Assembly: GCA_050943135.1 (NCBI GenBank) | Contig: JBMNOP010000002.1 | Span: 186,001-250,000 of the forward strand | DNA from: RUG695 sp050943135 | GTDB taxonomy: Bacteria > Planctomycetota > Planctomycetia > Pirellulales > Thermoguttaceae | Direction of reading: 5' to 3' | DNA length: 64,000 nt | Shown: one piece after another, positions 18,988 through 26,687 of the stretch | Numbering within the stretch: the first letter of the stretch is position 1 | Layout: every line of letters begins with the position of its first letter | Program-made: the position numbers and the translations under genes | Notes under the pieces: model-generated | What the model was told of the DNA's origin: nothing | Database searches by the model: none | Seen by the model: the letters and a program-made list of their open reading frames with translations, nothing else

Positions 18988-19148
18988 GAACCTATCCCAA
19001 AAATCAATCAAAATTACGCAACAGTCCGATAAAAACAATATGGGATCACTTTTGGGAGATGGGCGCAGAACAAGACGAATTGACCGTCGGCCGGCCGACG
19101 GTCAACCGAGTGGTGAAAATAAATTTGCGAAAGATTCTTGACACTATC
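18988..19148 (+). repeat. 161-bp dispersed repeat, copy B
   Basis: Same length and orientation as copy A (2175-2335) with only scattered differences, starting GAACCTATCCC and ending CTTGACACTATC. Its internal palindrome (19080-19105) is perfect, with 13-base arms TTGACCGTCGGCC and GGCCGACGGTCAA. It lies about 60 bp beyond the truncated 3' end of the IS5-type transposase, so it may be an IS terminus left by an internal deletion. Confidence 0.82.
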
Positions 19149-19211
19149 TTTGGATTTTCTGGTTTTCTGGAACAGGTCCTGCGAAGTCTTACCCCGGTAC
19201 GTTTCGCCGGG

Positions 19212-19736
19212 TTAACCAACGGCTTGATCCCCCGATAAATTGGCATCGGTCGGAGACGAAGTATTCTTTTGATGACCTGTGCTGTCGACCGTAATCCGGC
19301 TCATCTCTTTTTCGGTAATCGTCTTGCCATCCTTCGCGATTCGAATCGTCTCGGTCAAAAGCAAACGGATCCGTTCTTCGCCCATACGCTGGCGCCAGCG
19401 CGTCATCGTGGACGGATGGATCGGAAATTCTTTCCGGAACATAATTTCACCGGAAAAATATTGCCAGTATGGGTTCTCAACCCAGCGGTTAACCGTCTCT
19501 TTGTCTGAAAGATTGTAGGTGTATTTCAGATAATGAAGAGAGACAAGCAGGCGTGTCGGCTTCGCGGGACTTCCGAAACCATTACAGTACAGGGGATTAC
19601 ATTCTCGATCAATCAGAGACCAGTCTATAAGATTGGCAAGCTTGAACAACGGATGGTTGTGGTTACACATCTCGTCTAACGTCGTATAGTCAAACAAAAC
19701 CTTTTGGGTTTGATCGGCTTGCTTCTTTGGTCGCAT
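19212..19736 (-). pseudogene. IS5-family transposase, truncated
   Basis: The 174-residue frame carries the N-terminal half of an IS5-type transposase: the block LLVSLHYLKYTYNLSDKETV followed by RWVENPYWQYFSGE, then HPSTMTRWRQRMGEE, and the first part of the catalytic domain, where VDSTGHQKN precedes SPTDANL (the D of VDST being the first catalytic Asp). Homology stops there: the frame continues seven unrelated residues and ends. The remaining DDE residues are absent, so the protein should be inactive. No intact terminal inverted repeat was identified on its 5' side. The 161-bp repeat copy B lies just past the truncated end. Confidence 0.85.
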
Positions 19737-20149
19737 GGTAAGAATCTTCCCGGTTAGAACAACTCATGGAATATCTATCGTTGTCCCGCGTGTCGTTTAG
19801 GCCGGCTACCTCGCTTTTCCTCTTTGGAGAAAATAGAATACATCATGGGCAAATTCCTTGTTTTCAGAGGAAACATTGCAACCTAAAACATAGGTCGAAT
19901 ATGGTTTCAACGCTGAAATTGCGGAATCAAGGTGAAGTTGCAGACTCGACTCATCTTAGGAACAGTCCGTAAAGATCGATCCTCCTCACCCTCGCCCCTC
20001 GGCAATACGCTTCGTTTGCTATCTACACGCACTCGGAACCTTCGCCCGGCAGGAACGAGTGCCGCAGACGCATGAAAAATCCGGTCCGTCGTAAAACGAT
20101 CCGGGATCACCGAAGAAAGTGTTGCTCCCATGGAAAACATCGACCAATC
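19737..20149. other. 413-bp gap between IS remnant and the hydrolase gene
   Basis: No supported gene or clear hairpin is seen. It probably marks the junction between accessory DNA to the left and the more conventional gene content to the right. Confidence 0.35.
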
Positions 20150-21295
20150 TCAGCGAAGCCCGGCGTCCCGGAAAATCTCTTCCGCTGTCTTTCGCCACGC
20201 ACCGACCGCCTCGTCATGCTTGGGGACCCCGGAAACCTGGACGATGTAAAGTCGAACAATTCCCGCCGCGGGGTCGGCATAACACTGATTACCGCAGGCC
20301 CCGGCATGACCGATCCAGCCCTGTTCCATATTGGTCAGCCCATAATAGGGTTGTCCCTCGGGGGTCTGTTTTGCCATGATCTCCTTTTGCGCTTCCTGGG
20401 AGATGAGGCGCTTTCCGTTATAGAGACCGCCGGCGGCATGCATTTGGAAGAATTTCAGCAGGTCGTTGGCGGTCGAAAAAATACACGCGCCGGGTTCGGG
20501 AAAACGAGTTAATCGCGATTCGTAGGGACGCTTCATCATTGGAATATCACACTCTTGCAATTTGCCGTCCACGGTCTGATAACAATGAATCCATCGCGTT
20601 TTTTGGAATTCTTCACTCGGCCAGAGGGTGGTATCGGTCATCTCGAGCGGATCGAAAATCCTTTGTTGGACGAAATCTTCGTATTTTTGCCCGGAGACCT
20701 TTTCGATGATCCCGCCGACAATATCGATCCCAAGTTCGGAATAGGCGTAGCCTGTTCCCGGTTCAAAACTGAGCGGCGTACGGCTGATTTCAAAAATCTC
20801 CATCTCAAGGGGGAGCGCGTCGGAGCCGAATTTATCCATCATCTTCGTCTGAAAAGGAAAACCGATCCGGTGAGACAGCGCATGACGAACCGTCGGTTTC
20901 GTCTTGATTGATTTGAGAAGAACCGTGTCGTCGTCCGAGTATTTTAAAACTTTCAGATTCGCCATTTCCGGAAAATACTTTTCGATCGGGTCGTCGAGCG
21001 AAACCTTCCCTTCGTCGACGAGCATCATCAGCGCCGTTCCGGTAAAAATTTTTGAGGTCGAAGCAATCCACAGACCTTGATCGGGCGCGATCGGCGTCTT
21101 GGTTTCCAAATCGGAATAACCGATGCAGTCCATCTGTAAAACGGAATCTTTTGTGGCCAGAACCGATATCATCCCGGGCAATTCTTCCCGGTCGATATAA
21201 GGCTGAAGCGCCTCTTTCATCTTGGGAGAGGCGGCCTGTAATAAGGCGGCGAAGACCAGCGCAATGAGAACGGCAAAAGATGCGATACGTTTCAC
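20150..21295 (-). CDS. Secreted serine hydrolase of the beta-lactamase (class C / PBP4*) family
   Basis: The 381-residue protein begins with a signal peptide (MKRIASFAVLIALVFAALLQAA). It has the SxxK motif STSK (Ser79, Lys82), a Tyr motif at GYAYSELG and a third motif HAG in WIGHAGACG, the three signatures of serine beta-lactamase-like esterases and peptidases. The usual Y-x-N here reads Y-S-E, so beta-lactam hydrolysis is unlikely; these paralogues are typically esterases or D-aminopeptidases of unknown substrate. The length fits the family. It stands alone on the minus strand, divergent from the phosphodiesterase gene at 21550. Confidence 0.88.
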   Translation of the reverse strand: MKRIASFAVLIALVFAALLQAASPKMKEALQPYIDREELPGMISVLATKDSVLQMDCIGYSDLETKTPIAPDQGLWIASTSKIFTGTALMMLVDEGKVSLDDPIEKYFPEMANLKVLKYSDDDTVLLKSIKTKPTVRHALSHRIGFPFQTKMMDKFGSDALPLEMEIFEISRTPLSFEPGTGYAYSELGIDIVGGIIEKVSGQKYEDFVQQRIFDPLEMTDTTLWPSEEFQKTRWIHCYQTVDGKLQECDIPMMKRPYESRLTRFPEPGACIFSTANDLLKFFQMHAAGGLYNGKRLISQEAQKEIMAKQTPEGQPYYGLTNMEQGWIGHAGACGNQCYADPAAGIVRLYIVQVSGVPKHDEAVGAWRKTAEEIFRDAGLR

Positions 21296-21415
21296 AATGG
21301 ATCCTTTCAGATTTTAGACCAATTTTAAGTTACCGGCTGACCGTACGGCCCCTGTATTCTACAAGACTCTGTGCCCATTTTCAAGCGAAGCACCGAATGA
21401 AAAATCTTCGGAAGA

Positions 21416-21444
21416 TTGAAAAATAAAACTCTTTGGGATAAAAT
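21416..21444 (+). promoter_or_regulatory. Promoter of the 21550 phosphodiesterase gene
   Basis: TTGAAA (21416-21421) and TAAAAT (21439-21444) are spaced by 17 bases. A transcript starting near 21451 would have a leader of about 100 bases before the ATG at 21550. Confidence 0.6.
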
Positions 21445-21549
21445 GAGGCGACATTGAAAAATTTAAGCGGATAATCCGAGAATGGATCGGGGTCCCCGAC
21501 ATCATCGAACGGGCAATCCGAACTCACGAGTTTTCGACGAAAGGCAATA

Positions 21550-22341
21550 ATGAAGAATTTTTTGGTGCTTATATCATTGTTTTCAGCGGTGGCCGTTTTT
21601 GCAGATGGCAATGCGTTTCCACCATGCCCCTCAATACCGGTTATAGCTCACCGAGGCTTTTCGGGCCGACAACCGGAAAACACGCTTGCGGCGTTCCGCG
21701 CGGCGATCGAAATCGGGGCAAGCGGGGCGGAGTGTGATACTCGCCGTGCCTCCGACGGTACAATCTATATCATGCATGACGACAATTTCAAACGAACCAC
21801 CGGCCATGACATTCCGGCCGGCACGATCCCCTATACCGAGATTGCCGAATTCGATGCGGGGAACGGAGAAAAGATCCCAACACTGAAGGAATACCTGAAT
21901 CTCCTGAAGGGAACCGGAACTCATCCCGTTATCGAGATCAAAGAGGATGGATTTGAAGCGCAGGTCATCGAAGCGATTCGCGACACCAAACTCGAAAACT
22001 CCGCCGTTGTCATTGATTTTTCCGCCGCACGAGTCAAAACCATCCGCGAAGCCGCTCCCGAAATTTGCGTCGCCTGGCTCTGTTCGTTCGACGATGAAAT
22101 TCCCGAAGAAGAAATCATCGAAAAAATCATCGACACACTCAACGATTGCCATACAAATATTGTCGACATGCACTTCAAACGCACGACCGCCACCCTGGTC
22201 AAAAGACTTCACGACGCGGGGATCCAGGTCTGGTGCTGGACCGTCAATCACCCGGATACTATCCGAAGGCTTGTGGACATGGGTGTCGATTCCATTACGA
22301 CCGATTATCCCGACCGCGCGCTCGATGTTCTCGGAGAATGA
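21550..22341 (+). CDS. Secreted glycerophosphodiester phosphodiesterase
   Basis: The 263-residue protein has a signal peptide (MKNFLVLISLFSAVAVFADG) and a complete GDPD TIM-barrel: HRG at 34-36, PENT at 42-45, the metal ligands E61 and D63 in AECDTR, HDD at 76-78, and TTDYPDRAL near the end. GDPD enzymes hydrolyse glycerophosphodiesters to glycerol-3-phosphate and an alcohol, usually to recycle phospholipid head groups. Export suggests action in the periplasm. GAAAGG lies about 6 bases before the ATG, with a promoter upstream. A UmuD-like gene follows after 75 bases on the same strand. Confidence 0.92.
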   Translation: MKNFLVLISLFSAVAVFADGNAFPPCPSIPVIAHRGFSGRQPENTLAAFRAAIEIGASGAECDTRRASDGTIYIMHDDNFKRTTGHDIPAGTIPYTEIAEFDAGNGEKIPTLKEYLNLLKGTGTHPVIEIKEDGFEAQVIEAIRDTKLENSAVVIDFSAARVKTIREAAPEICVAWLCSFDDEIPEEEIIEKIIDTLNDCHTNIVDMHFKRTTATLVKRLHDAGIQVWCWTVNHPDTIRRLVDMGVDSITTDYPDRALDVLGE

Positions 22342-22416
22342 TCTTTTCGGGCAGTATGCGTTCGGAATTTCTAAGGGAACCGCTTCGTAAATGGTCCGAG
22401 GACAGGAGACGGTAAG

Positions 22417-22857
22417 ATGTGTAAAGAGCCGAGGGAAGCAACCCGCCTGGTGCGGGTCCCGATATCGTTGGTTCCCCAGATCAAACAGTTCCTCGCCCAG
22501 GGAGGTGTTGGCTGTCCGTATTATGAATCCAAAGTTCCGGGCGGATTCCCTTCTCCCGTACAAGGCGACGACTTACAGACGATCAATATCCTCTCGTTTC
22601 TGATCCCGCATCCCGAAAAGACGATATTAATCAGAATGCCCGACGATTCCCTCGAAGAGGAGGGTTTCTTCCGCGGCGACATCCTTATTGCGGAACGTGA
22701 GGAATTTCCGAGAAACGGCGACCTTGCCATCTGTATTAAAGACGGGGATGTTTTCATGACCCGCCTTGATCCGAGAACGAGAGAATTGGATCAAACGGAA
22801 ATTTACGCGGTTGTCCGCTTTCGTATTCACACACTCCACGGCAGGGAATTTTTCTGA
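22417..22857 (+). CDS. UmuD/LexA-like S24 protein, catalytic lysine apparently lost
   Basis: The 146-residue protein has a short N-terminal segment RLVRVPISLVPQIKQFLAQ, resembling a ribbon-helix-helix strand, then a UmuD-like core: GGFPSP (42-47), INILSFLIPHP, RMPDDSLEEEGFFRGD (Ser78 at the nucleophile position) and the final FMTRLD. In UmuD and LexA this last motif carries the general-base lysine (VKRL or VKKL); here it is Thr115. The usual Ala-Gly or Cys-Gly cleavage dipeptide before FPSP reads Gly-Gly. It may therefore be a non-cleaving regulator or decoy. GGAG precedes the ATG. No umuC lies beside it. Confidence 0.75.
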   Translation: MCKEPREATRLVRVPISLVPQIKQFLAQGGVGCPYYESKVPGGFPSPVQGDDLQTINILSFLIPHPEKTILIRMPDDSLEEEGFFRGDILIAEREEFPRNGDLAICIKDGDVFMTRLDPRTRELDQTEIYAVVRFRIHTLHGREFF

Positions 22858-22930
22858 ACCGAACGAAGAGAGAAATCGGTGCTCCCTCTTTCCGGAATTT
22901 CGAAAGTACTCTATCAAGAAAGACTCCATC

Positions 22931-24991
22931 ATGAAAAAGGAATTGCTCGGTTCCACTGTTTGGCGAAAAGCCTTCCTGAATTTTTTCGGGGTACTCTGTT
23001 TCGTTCTCACGGCGATCGCATCACTGCAGGCCGCCGGACTGACAGCCTATCCGAAATTCAACGAATTGAGTTTTCTTTATGATGGGCAACCTTTCTCGGC
23101 CGAAACGTTCACATGTTCGGTGACTCCGGCGGGGGGAAACGACGAATTTGTCCTGATAGATGTTGTCTATCTTTCCCGCGACGGTAAACTTCAGGTGGAC
23201 GTCGGTTATAAACTGTATAAAAATTATCCGGTTTCCGAATATTCCGTTCGGCTGACCAACCTTTCTTCGAGCGACGAGACCGGACTGGTTGAAGATTTCC
23301 ACTCGATCGGCACGACGGTCTCCCTCCCTGTCTCAAATCGTAATCTGATCATTGACACCGTGGCAGGTTCACTCTGCACTCCGAGCGATTTCGTTCCGAA
23401 ACGTTTCGTCGTTGAACCGGGAAAAACCGAAACGCTTACAACCGAAACCGGACGTTCGAGCAGTAATTATTTTCCGTTCTTGGAATGGACACTCGACGGA
23501 CCGATCTCGGAGAGGTACCGTTGCATGTTGGCCGTCGGCTGGACAGGCTCCTGGAAAGCCTCGTTCACGAATCACGGTGACTCGCTCGATATTTCCGCCG
23601 GAATGCTCAAAACCCGTTTCAAACTGGCTCCCGAAGAAACGATCGTTCAACCGTCGATTGCACTGTTCTGCTCCAACCAGGGAGAACAGGATTTCCGGGC
23701 GATGGTCCATAGGTTCATGATCAATTTTAAATCTCCGCGCAACACCAAAGGAGATGTTATTCCCCCGATCATGGCAATCACAGCCGGGGGTGGGAATAAA
23801 CCGCCCAAAATGATGCTCGACATCCTGAATTACAGCATAGAAAATGAAATGCCATTCGACACCTACTGGGTCGACGCCGGTTGGTACGGTAACCCACACC
23901 AAACCGATCCGTATCCCAATTGCGGCAGTGAATGGAGTCGGCATGTCGGCAACTGGATTATTAACACCGTAACCCATCCGTCGGGATCGCTTCTGCCGAC
24001 GGTCGATCCGGTTCACGCGGCAGGAATGAAATTCCTCCTTTGGTTCGAACCGGAACGGGTTCAACCGGAATCAAACGCCCCGCTCTTCAAAGAACATCCG
24101 GAATATGTCCATGGCAACCTCCTCGACTTGGGGAATCCCGATGCCCTGGCCTGGATCAAGGAGACCATCTACGGCGTTATGCGTGAAAATAAAGTCGACA
24201 TCTATCGGGAAGACTTCAATATGGACCCGCAACCGATCTGGGACTCGATCGATGCCGAGAATCCCGATCGGGTCGGCCTGGCCGAGGCGAAACATATCAC
24301 CGGGCTCTACTCTTTCCTCGATGGAATGCGCAAAGAATTCCCCGGTCTGCTTCAAGAAAACTGTGCCTCGGGTGGACGTCGGCTCGATATGGAAATGATT
24401 TCACGTGCCCACACCTATTGCCGCAGCGACTATTTCATCGGCCCCAAGGAGGGAGATACCGCCTTTATCTTGGGTCAGAACGCCACACACAACACCCTTC
24501 CCTACCTTCCGTTCCAGGGAGGGGAGTCCAACTGTGTGACAATCGGTGACGACTATGCGATCATGAGTGTTGTCTCGTCCGGAGTGGTCTTCACCCCGAG
24601 TGATCTTGACGGTGCGATCGTCAGGCGTCCCTTCACGGCAGAGGAAACAGCGTGGCTCAAAAAGGCCTTTCGTGTTGCTGCCCGTATGAATAAGCTCTAC
24701 ATGGGAGATTTCTATCAGCTAACCCCGAATACCGGTGCCGAAAATGATGTTTGGTGTGCCTGGCAACTCTACGACGGTAGCAAGAAGGAAGGGTTCGCCA
24801 TCGCATTTCGCCGCGGCGATGCCCCCGATGCCGAGCGCACGTTTGAACTCCGACAAATCAATCGCGAAAAGAGGTATGAGGTCGAAACATATGACGGTAC
24901 TAAGACGACGATGACGGGGGACGAACTCGCCGAATGGAAGCCTAATCTCGAGCCGCGCTCCTTCGCACTGATCTTCTTCAAAGAACGGTAA
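22931..24991 (+). CDS. Secreted alpha-galactosidase, GH36-type
   Basis: The start at 22931 is preferred to an upstream frame extension because it opens with a signal peptide (MKKELLG, then a hydrophobic run ending ASLQAA). The 686-residue protein has the glycoside hydrolase clan D barrel: DTYWVDAGWYG near 309, WFEPERV near 371, the nucleophile in YREDFNMDP (Asp428), and the acid/base region ENCASGGRRLDMEM with CRSDYF (Asp500). GH36 enzymes release terminal alpha-galactose from raffinose-type sugars or glycans. The location suggests breakdown of plant or host oligosaccharides outside the cytoplasm. Its 5' end lies 73 bases after the UmuD-like gene, and transcription may read through. Confidence 0.9.
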   Translation: MKKELLGSTVWRKAFLNFFGVLCFVLTAIASLQAAGLTAYPKFNELSFLYDGQPFSAETFTCSVTPAGGNDEFVLIDVVYLSRDGKLQVDVGYKLYKNYPVSEYSVRLTNLSSSDETGLVEDFHSIGTTVSLPVSNRNLIIDTVAGSLCTPSDFVPKRFVVEPGKTETLTTETGRSSSNYFPFLEWTLDGPISERYRCMLAVGWTGSWKASFTNHGDSLDISAGMLKTRFKLAPEETIVQPSIALFCSNQGEQDFRAMVHRFMINFKSPRNTKGDVIPPIMAITAGGGNKPPKMMLDILNYSIENEMPFDTYWVDAGWYGNPHQTDPYPNCGSEWSRHVGNWIINTVTHPSGSLLPTVDPVHAAGMKFLLWFEPERVQPESNAPLFKEHPEYVHGNLLDLGNPDALAWIKETIYGVMRENKVDIYREDFNMDPQPIWDSIDAENPDRVGLAEAKHITGLYSFLDGMRKEFPGLLQENCASGGRRLDMEMISRAHTYCRSDYFIGPKEGDTAFILGQNATHNTLPYLPFQGGESNCVTIGDDYAIMSVVSSGVVFTPSDLDGAIVRRPFTAEETAWLKKAFRVAARMNKLYMGDFYQLTPNTGAENDVWCAWQLYDGSKKEGFAIAFRRGDAPDAERTFELRQINREKRYEVETYDGTKTTMTGDELAEWKPNLEPRSFALIFFKER

Positions 24992-25017
24992 ACACAAAAT
25001 TCCCCGAATCGTTTTAT

Positions 25018-25063
25018 ATTCCGCCGAATCGATACGCCGAAAGAGGGCTTCGGTCGGCGGAAT
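25018..25063. terminator. Probable bidirectional terminator hairpin
   Basis: A 10-bp perfect inverted repeat (ATTCCGCCGA at 25018-25027, TCGGCGGAAT at 25054-25063) with an inner stem lies between the convergent ends of the galactosidase gene and the caspase-like gene. No long T-run follows. Confidence 0.45.
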
Positions 25064-25084
25064 CTTCTCGGGGGCGAACTTCCG

Positions 25085-26512
25085 TCAGTCATAAACGCCG
25101 AATGGGGCGTAGCGCCAGTGTTCATAGCCGATCAGGTATTGGCAGCGTGACGCCGGTGACCCCAAGACCGAACCGGTGACGCGAACGCCGCCCCACGGAT
25201 CTTCGACCACCGCCAAACCCAGGCGCGTATGCGGCCCCGGGGGTCCCATCACGGTCCGCATTTCGTAAACGAACCCGGTTCGATGATCGATCACCGTCAG
25301 GTAAATCAAATCGGGAGATGCCTGAATGGCGTCCAGGAACTGATGATACCCAAGAATTCGCTGCCCGTTAATTCCGATGAGCAGATCGCCTGCTTCCGGG
25401 TAATAGAGGGGCGGCGACCAAAGCACCGATCGGAAGCGTCCCGAAATTGTATCATAATTCCGAGGATAAACCTCTTCGGGCATTTCGTGTAGGCGGGCCC
25501 GAACTCTCCGAGCGATCTCGTCCCAGTCGTCCCGCCATCTTTCCGCCGAATGGCGGTGATGCCCTGCCGGAGAAGATCCTTCGGAAGACTGTGATTCGGG
25601 GCGCAGCTCTTTCGGAACCGAAAACAGATCGATTCTCTGCCTGTACGCCTTGCTTCGTTCACGCATCAGGCCGTTAACCGCGTCGATCAACTCGGTCCAG
25701 CGTACCGCTTCATAATCACACGTCTCGAGAAACTCTCCAAACGCTCCGACCATCAGGCTTCCGTAGATACCGTTGAGCAACGAGGACTGTTTCGGACAGC
25801 AGGAATTGATATCGAGGAATCCGCGCGGTTCGAAAAAGAGGCTTGACATCAGCGACGTGATCTCACTGGGGTTCGGTATGTAACGTATGGTTTTTTCTTC
25901 CGAGACTCGCTTAAACTGGCGACTCGAGTCTGTGATCAGACCGGCAAAACGAACCTTCTTCTCTTTCAGTGCCAAGGTCAATTCATTTCGGGAAACACGC
26001 CGTTCGACAAGTTTTGGCTTCCCCTTTTCTTCGTTTCGTTCGGTGGCCTGCGGATCGGGATTTTCTTCAGAGACTTCGCCTCCGTTTCCGTCGGGGCTTT
26101 CTTCGATTTTATCCTCGAGCGCGTCTTTTTCCGTCGGCATGGGCTCTTTCACAAAAAAGAGGAACTCCCCTTTCACCATCCCCCCGTTTCCGAACCAGAA
26201 GACGAGGATCCCGTCGTTGCTTTCGGCGGGACAGTCCGTAATAACGGCTTTGAGGGTTTCCATCGGATGAGGTGCCGTTGAAATATCGTCTCCTGTCCAC
26301 CGGGAACCGGGAGCGTTATAAACCATAAGGTTTTCTGCCGGAAGATTCTCGACGAAGAGCGAGGTGAAGAACGTGATCCCAGCCTGAAATTCCGCGGCGA
26401 ATAAGTCATCGCGAAGGTTCCCCGCCGCAACCACATAAAGAACCTGACCGTGAAGTGCGGAGAACGGAAGACAGAACAACAACATGAGAAAGAGGGAACG
26501 CAAACATTTCAC
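25085..26512 (-). CDS. Secreted caspase-like (C14 fold) protein with substituted catalytic residues, PDZ-like C-terminus
   Basis: The 475-residue protein has a signal peptide (MKCLRSLFLMLLFCLPFSAL). The first half follows the planctomycete caspase-like pattern: METLKAVITDCPAESNDGIL leading into FWFGNGG, where active members have a Gly-His-Gly, and later FAGLITDSSR, where active members have Asp-Ser-Cys. Here the His position is Asn109 and the Cys position Ser197, so peptidase activity is unlikely. A Glu/Pro-rich charged insertion (about 120-175) separates them. The C-terminal part (about 380-440) looks like a PDZ domain. It may be a binding or decoy protein in the envelope. The fold assignment comes from motifs only. 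Confidence 0.6.
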   Translation of the reverse strand: MKCLRSLFLMLLFCLPFSALHGQVLYVVAAGNLRDDLFAAEFQAGITFFTSLFVENLPAENLMVYNAPGSRWTGDDISTAPHPMETLKAVITDCPAESNDGILVFWFGNGGMVKGEFLFFVKEPMPTEKDALEDKIEESPDGNGGEVSEENPDPQATERNEEKGKPKLVERRVSRNELTLALKEKKVRFAGLITDSSRQFKRVSEEKTIRYIPNPSEITSLMSSLFFEPRGFLDINSCCPKQSSLLNGIYGSLMVGAFGEFLETCDYEAVRWTELIDAVNGLMRERSKAYRQRIDLFSVPKELRPESQSSEGSSPAGHHRHSAERWRDDWDEIARRVRARLHEMPEEVYPRNYDTISGRFRSVLWSPPLYYPEAGDLLIGINGQRILGYHQFLDAIQASPDLIYLTVIDHRTGFVYEMRTVMGPPGPHTRLGLAVVEDPWGGVRVTGSVLGSPASRCQYLIGYEHWRYAPFGVYD

Positions 26513-26584
26513 CGAAACACCTCGATCGTTTCTACTGACGGGGACTCCGAAATCGGAAGCCGAATCATGTCAAGCAAACATCCT

Positions 26585-26650
26585 CATCGCTTGAAACGCC
26601 TTTTTCGTCCTTGCGATTTCCGTTAGGACGAAACAGAGATTCAAGCGATG
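26585..26650. repeat. 66-bp nested hairpin between kinase and caspase-like genes
   Basis: Two nested stems: CATCGCTTGAA (26585-26595) with TTCAAGCGATG (26640-26650), and TTTCGTCCT (26603-26611) with AGGACGAAA (26625-26633). It lies 38 bases past the tyrosine-kinase stop on the minus strand and about 70 bases before the next start. It could end kinase transcription or structure the caspase-like leader. Confidence 0.6.
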
Positions 26651-26687
26651 AGAAAGGATGAAGCCGGGGGATTATCGGGCACCAAAA

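Noticed and set aside
21631..22563. 310-codon minus-strand frame opposite the phosphodiesterase gene
   Set aside because: The plus strand encodes a full GDPD with all motifs; the opposite frame is a shadow.
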